A stretch of DNA of 8,389 nucleotides from Gemmatimonas sp. UBA2094 (GTDB lineage Bacteria > Gemmatimonadota > Gemmatimonadetes > Gemmatimonadales > Gemmatimonadaceae), in NCBI GenBank assembly GCA_002331565.1, contig DCZC01000113.1, positions 389 to 8,777 on the forward strand, read 5' to 3'. Position 1 is the stretch's first letter; every line of letters starts with the position of its first letter. The notes beneath the pieces are model-generated. The model saw nothing but the letters and a program-made list of their open reading frames with translations, searched no databases and was not told where the DNA came from. The translations under genes and the position numbers were made by a program. Below are positions 6,024 to 8,389 of this stretch, in pieces.

Positions 6024-6241
6024 GGATCCCCAAGCCGCGCAGGGCGGCGCACGGTTCCCGAATGCACGCGCTTTCGCCACCGGACAGGTCGCGCGCGAGC
6101 ACCCGGCCGTCTCCATCGCCCGCCGGCTGGCGACCCTCCCGGGCGGTCGCATCGAACCGGTGACCCTTCCCGGTGACGGGTCCGTTTTCACGCGCGTGCT
6201 GCCGCCGACGGACTAACCGGCATTCCCTGTTTAGCGAATCG
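6024..6241. other. Intergenic stretch between divergent DUF2256 and sucA, no convincing gene
   Basis: I see no supported gene here. A direct repeat, CCGGTGAC, occurs at 6157-6164 and 6170-6177 (13-base period). A weak 5-bp stem, GACCC/GGGTC (6162-6166 with 6178-6182), is followed shortly by TTTT on the + strand. A + strand frame open from ATG 6022 to 6216 has high third-position GC, but shares its third positions with the - strand frame and has no ribosome site. Confidence 0.5.
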
Positions 6242-6268
6242 GGGGCACAGATTTGGACTCTGGGCCCC
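6242..6268. promoter_or_regulatory. 27-base inverted repeat upstream of sucA, possible operator
   Basis: The arms GGGGCACAGA (6242-6251) and TCTGGGCCCC (6259-6268) match at 9 of 10 positions around a 7-base centre. The repeat ends 2 bases before the TAGATT box of sucA and so covers the place where a -35 element would sit. That position fits binding of a dimeric regulator; an RNA role is less likely if the mRNA starts at the ATG. No regulator family is recognised from the arms. Confidence 0.45.
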
Positions 6269-6270
6269 AC

Positions 6271-6276
6271 TAGATT
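6271..6276 (+). promoter_or_regulatory. Candidate -10 box of sucA, leaderless-type spacing
   Basis: TAGATT ends 8 bases before ATG 6285, and no Shine-Dalgarno sequence is present in between. With a usual 6-8 base gap from the -10 to the start of RNA, transcription would begin at or within a base or two of the ATG. The spacing equals that of TAGCTT at pnuC. No good -35 match at 16-18 bases upstream; a TTGGAC at 6253-6258 is only 12 bases away and lies in the inverted repeat. Confidence 0.45.
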
Positions 6277-6284
6277 TCGTCGCT

Positions 6285-8389
6285 ATGTCAGCCATTACGA
6301 GCGCCTTCAACGACGGCATTTTCGCCGAGCAGTTCGAGCGATACCGTCGCGATCCGGCCAGCGTCGACGAGACGTGGCGTCAGTATTTCCGTATTGCCGA
6401 GTCGCTGTTCGGGGCCCCCGCCGCGGCGGCACCCGCCACCGGTGCGGTGGACACCGCGTTGCTTGCCAAGGTCGCCGCCGCCGCGTCGCTGCAGCAGGCC
6501 ATTCGCATGTTCGGCCACTATGCCGTACAGCTCGATCCCCTCGGCACGCCGCCTCCCGGCGCCGACGAACTGCGCCCCGAATTCCACGGCCTCACGGAGG
6601 CCGATCTCGAAGCGATCCCCGGCGCCGCCCTGGGTGATGATCGCTACGCCACCGCCAAGGATCTCATCGCGCGCAAGCGCAGCGTGTACTCGGGGCGCGT
6701 TGGCTACGAGGTGTGGCATCTCGAGGTGTACGAGGAGCGCGACTGGTTCCGGCGGGCCTTCCGCGATGGCATCCTCACGCGCCCGCTCACGGCCGACGAG
6801 AAGAAGCAGGTGCTCACGCGCCTCAATGAAGTCGACGGCCTCGAGCGCTTCCTCGGGCGCGCGTATCAGGGCTACAAGCGTTTCTCCGTGGAAGGCACCG
6901 ACACGCTCATCCCCATGCTCGATGCGATGATCGACGCGCTGGGCCGCGAAGGCGCGTCCGAGGTGGTGATCGGCATGGCACACCGCGGCCGTCTCAACGT
7001 GCTCACGAATGTGATGGGCAAGCCGTACGAGGCGTTGTTTGCCGAGTTCGAGGGCCATCATGACGCCGCCGACGAGAACGCGACCGGCGACGTGAAGTAC
7101 CACATGGGCTACAACGGTGCGCGAATGGTGGAAGGTCGTGAGGTGAAGCTGCGCCTCATGCCCAATCCGTCGCACCTCGAGGTGGTGAATCCCGTCATTG
7201 AAGGCGTGGTGCGCGCACTGCAGCGCGAGCCCGGCCAGCCGGGCCGTCGCAATGAGCACGAGGTGGTGCCGGTGGCCATCCACGGTGACGCGGCCTTCCC
7301 GGGTGAAGGCATCGTGGCCGAGACGCTGAACATCTCGCACCTCAACGCGTATCGTACGGGCGGCACGATTCACATCATCGTGAACAACCAGGTGGGGTTC
7401 ACCACCGATCCGTCGGACGCGCGCTCCACGTACTACTCGTCAGACCTCGCGAAGGGTTTCGAGATCCCGATCTTCCACGTGAACGCCGACGATGCGGAAG
7501 GGTGCGTGATCGCGATGCGGCTTGCGTGCGCCTACCGCGCGGCGTTCAAGAAGGACGTCCTCATCGATCTCGTGGGCTATCGCCGTCACGGGCACAACGA
7601 GGGTGACGAGCCGATGTACACACAGCCCACGCGCACGGCGGCCATCCGCAAGCACCCCACGGTGCCGCAGGTGTGGGCCAGCCGTCTCGTGAGCGAAGGA
7701 GTGATGAGCGCCGGCGACGCGGCGCAGGTGGAGCGGTTGGTGTCTCAGCGCTACGCCGACATTCACGCGCGCTTCAAGCAGTCGCTGCTGGGTAGCGAGA
7801 AGCATGCGCCGTGGCCCGCCGACACCGTCGAGGCGGCCCCGACGCCGGTCGTCACCAGCGTGAGGCCGGAGCGTCTGCACTTCGTCAACGAATCGCTGCT
7901 GCAGTGGCCGGCGGACTTCGCGGTCAACCCGCGTCTCGCCAAACAGCTCGAGCGCCGTCGCGAGACGATGGGCGAGCAGGGCGGCATCGAGTGGGGGCAT
8001 GCCGAAGCGCTGGCCTTCGGCTCCCTCATACTCGATGGCATGTCGGTGCGCATCACCGGTCAGGATGCAGAGCGTGGTACGTTCTCGCACCGCCATTCGG
8101 TGCTCAACGACGTGAACACGGGGCGCAAGTACGCGCCGCTCGCCAACCTCCCGGGCGCGAAGGGCGCGTTCGAGGTGTACAACTCGGCGCTCTCTGAAAC
8201 CGCCGTGCTGGCGTTCGAATACGGGTACAGTGTCGTTGCCACCGATACGCTCACGCTCTGGGAGGCGCAGTTCGGCGACTTCGTGAACGTGGCGCAGCCG
8301 ATCATCGACCAGTTCATCGTGGCCGACCGCGCCAAGTGGGGGCAGGACAGCGGCCTCGTGATGCTGCTGCCGCACGGCTACGAAGGGCA
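6285..8389 (+). CDS. sucA: 2-oxoglutarate dehydrogenase E1 component, thiamine diphosphate-dependent (3' end outside window)
   Basis: The first 701 codons are present, of roughly 900-950 in the family, and the frame is open to the window end. The N-terminal segment FNDGIFAEQFERYRRDPASV followed by DETWRQYF is the E2-binding region typical of E1o. Active-site signatures are GMAHRGRLNVL (His 233), DVKYHMGY (His 273), NPSHLEVV (His 297), HGDAAF (333-338, with the metal-binding Asp 335), NNQVGFTT (367-374) and YRRHGHNEGDEP (His 435). The pyrimidine-binding domain follows with EWGHAEALAFG (from 569), RITGQDAERGTF and WEAQFGDF; the cut falls at LLPHGYEG. The enzyme decarboxylates 2-oxoglutarate and passes the succinyl group to E2 lipoyl domains in the TCA cycle. 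The E2 gene (sucB) is expected downstream. The short N-terminus lacks any fused acyltransferase domain, unlike mycobacterial forms. ATG 6285 is chosen because the conserved N-terminus starts there. Confidence 0.96.
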   Translation, partial: MSAITSAFNDGIFAEQFERYRRDPASVDETWRQYFRIAESLFGAPAAAAPATGAVDTALLAKVAAAASLQQAIRMFGHYAVQLDPLGTPPPGADELRPEFHGLTEADLEAIPGAALGDDRYATAKDLIARKRSVYSGRVGYEVWHLEVYEERDWFRRAFRDGILTRPLTADEKKQVLTRLNEVDGLERFLGRAYQGYKRFSVEGTDTLIPMLDAMIDALGREGASEVVIGMAHRGRLNVLTNVMGKPYEALFAEFEGHHDAADENATGDVKYHMGYNGARMVEGREVKLRLMPNPSHLEVVNPVIEGVVRALQREPGQPGRRNEHEVVPVAIHGDAAFPGEGIVAETLNISHLNAYRTGGTIHIIVNNQVGFTTDPSDARSTYYSSDLAKGFEIPIFHVNADDAEGCVIAMRLACAYRAAFKKDVLIDLVGYRRHGHNEGDEPMYTQPTRTAAIRKHPTVPQVWASRLVSEGVMSAGDAAQVERLVSQRYADIHARFKQSLLGSEKHAPWPADTVEAAPTPVVTSVRPERLHFVNESLLQWPADFAVNPRLAKQLERRRETMGEQGGIEWGHAEALAFGSLILDGMSVRITGQDAERGTFSHRHSVLNDVNTGRKYAPLANLPGAKGAFEVYNSALSETAVLAFEYGYSVVATDTLTLWEAQFGDFVNVAQPIIDQFIVADRAKWGQDSGLVMLLPHGYEG

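Noticed and set aside
6024..6191. N-terminal extension of the DUF2256 gene to 6191
   Set aside because: The known family is very short and basic, and starts near [10 protein letters not shown]; the extension has no family likeness, and a possible ribosome site precedes ATG 6023.
6288..7373. Long - strand frame of 361 codons opposite sucA
   Set aside because: sucA motifs cover the same bases on the + strand without interruption; the antisense frame shows no domain.
1..8389. CRISPR array, tRNA, rRNA, insertion sequence, phage or defence genes
   Set aside because: No regularly spaced repeats, no tRNA-like cloverleaf, no transposase or integrase motifs and no terminal inverted repeats with target duplications were seen on reading both strands.

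Overview
The window looks like chromosomal DNA from a GC-rich, Gram-negative-type bacterium. It has about two-thirds GC by eye, a TonB-dependent outer-membrane receptor, Sec signal peptides and a complete-type 2-oxoglutarate dehydrogenase E1. The mix of genes (DUF6526, DUF2256, a PnuC/NadR-like kinase pair beside a thiamine-riboswitch receptor) suggests Gemmatimonadota, such as a Gemmatimonas relative. That assignment is an inference from gene style, not a database match.

Layout from left to right: (1) the 3' end of a class I SAM-dependent RNA methyltransferase on the + strand; (2) a leftward operon, read from 1947 down to 323, of a PnuC-family vitamin transporter, a NadR-like nucleoside kinase (4-base ATGA overlap) and a small DUF6526 membrane protein (12-base gap), whose 3' end overlaps the methyltransferase tail-to-tail; (3) a short divergent control region with a symmetric AT-rich palindrome and a clear TPP (THI-box) riboswitch on the + strand; (4) a 708-residue TonB-dependent receptor directly behind the riboswitch; (5) a large two-module hairpin, then a secreted M20 metallopeptidase; (6) a 57-residue DUF2256 zinc-ribbon protein on the - strand; (7) about 260 bases with no convincing gene, ending in a 27-base inverted repeat and a -10-like box; (8) the first 701 codons of 2-oxoglutarate dehydrogenase E1, cut by the window edge.

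The most informative part is 323-4196. The riboswitch marks the receptor as part of the thiamine regulon, so it probably imports thiamine or a thiamine precursor across the outer membrane. The divergent PnuC-family permease and kinase could supply the inner-membrane and trapping steps. By family they would be read as nicotinamide riboside uptake (PnuC plus ribosylnicotinamide kinase). By context, a thiamine role (PnuT-like) is a real alternative. The sequence alone does not settle this.

A second theme is start-site architecture. pnuC, the M20 gene and sucA lack a good Shine-Dalgarno sequence and instead carry a TAGNNT hexamer 7-8 bases before the ATG, as expected for leaderless or near-leaderless mRNAs. 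I found no CRISPR array, tRNA, rRNA, insertion sequence or phage gene. No wholly new system is evident; the novelty is in regulation and in the vitamin assignment.
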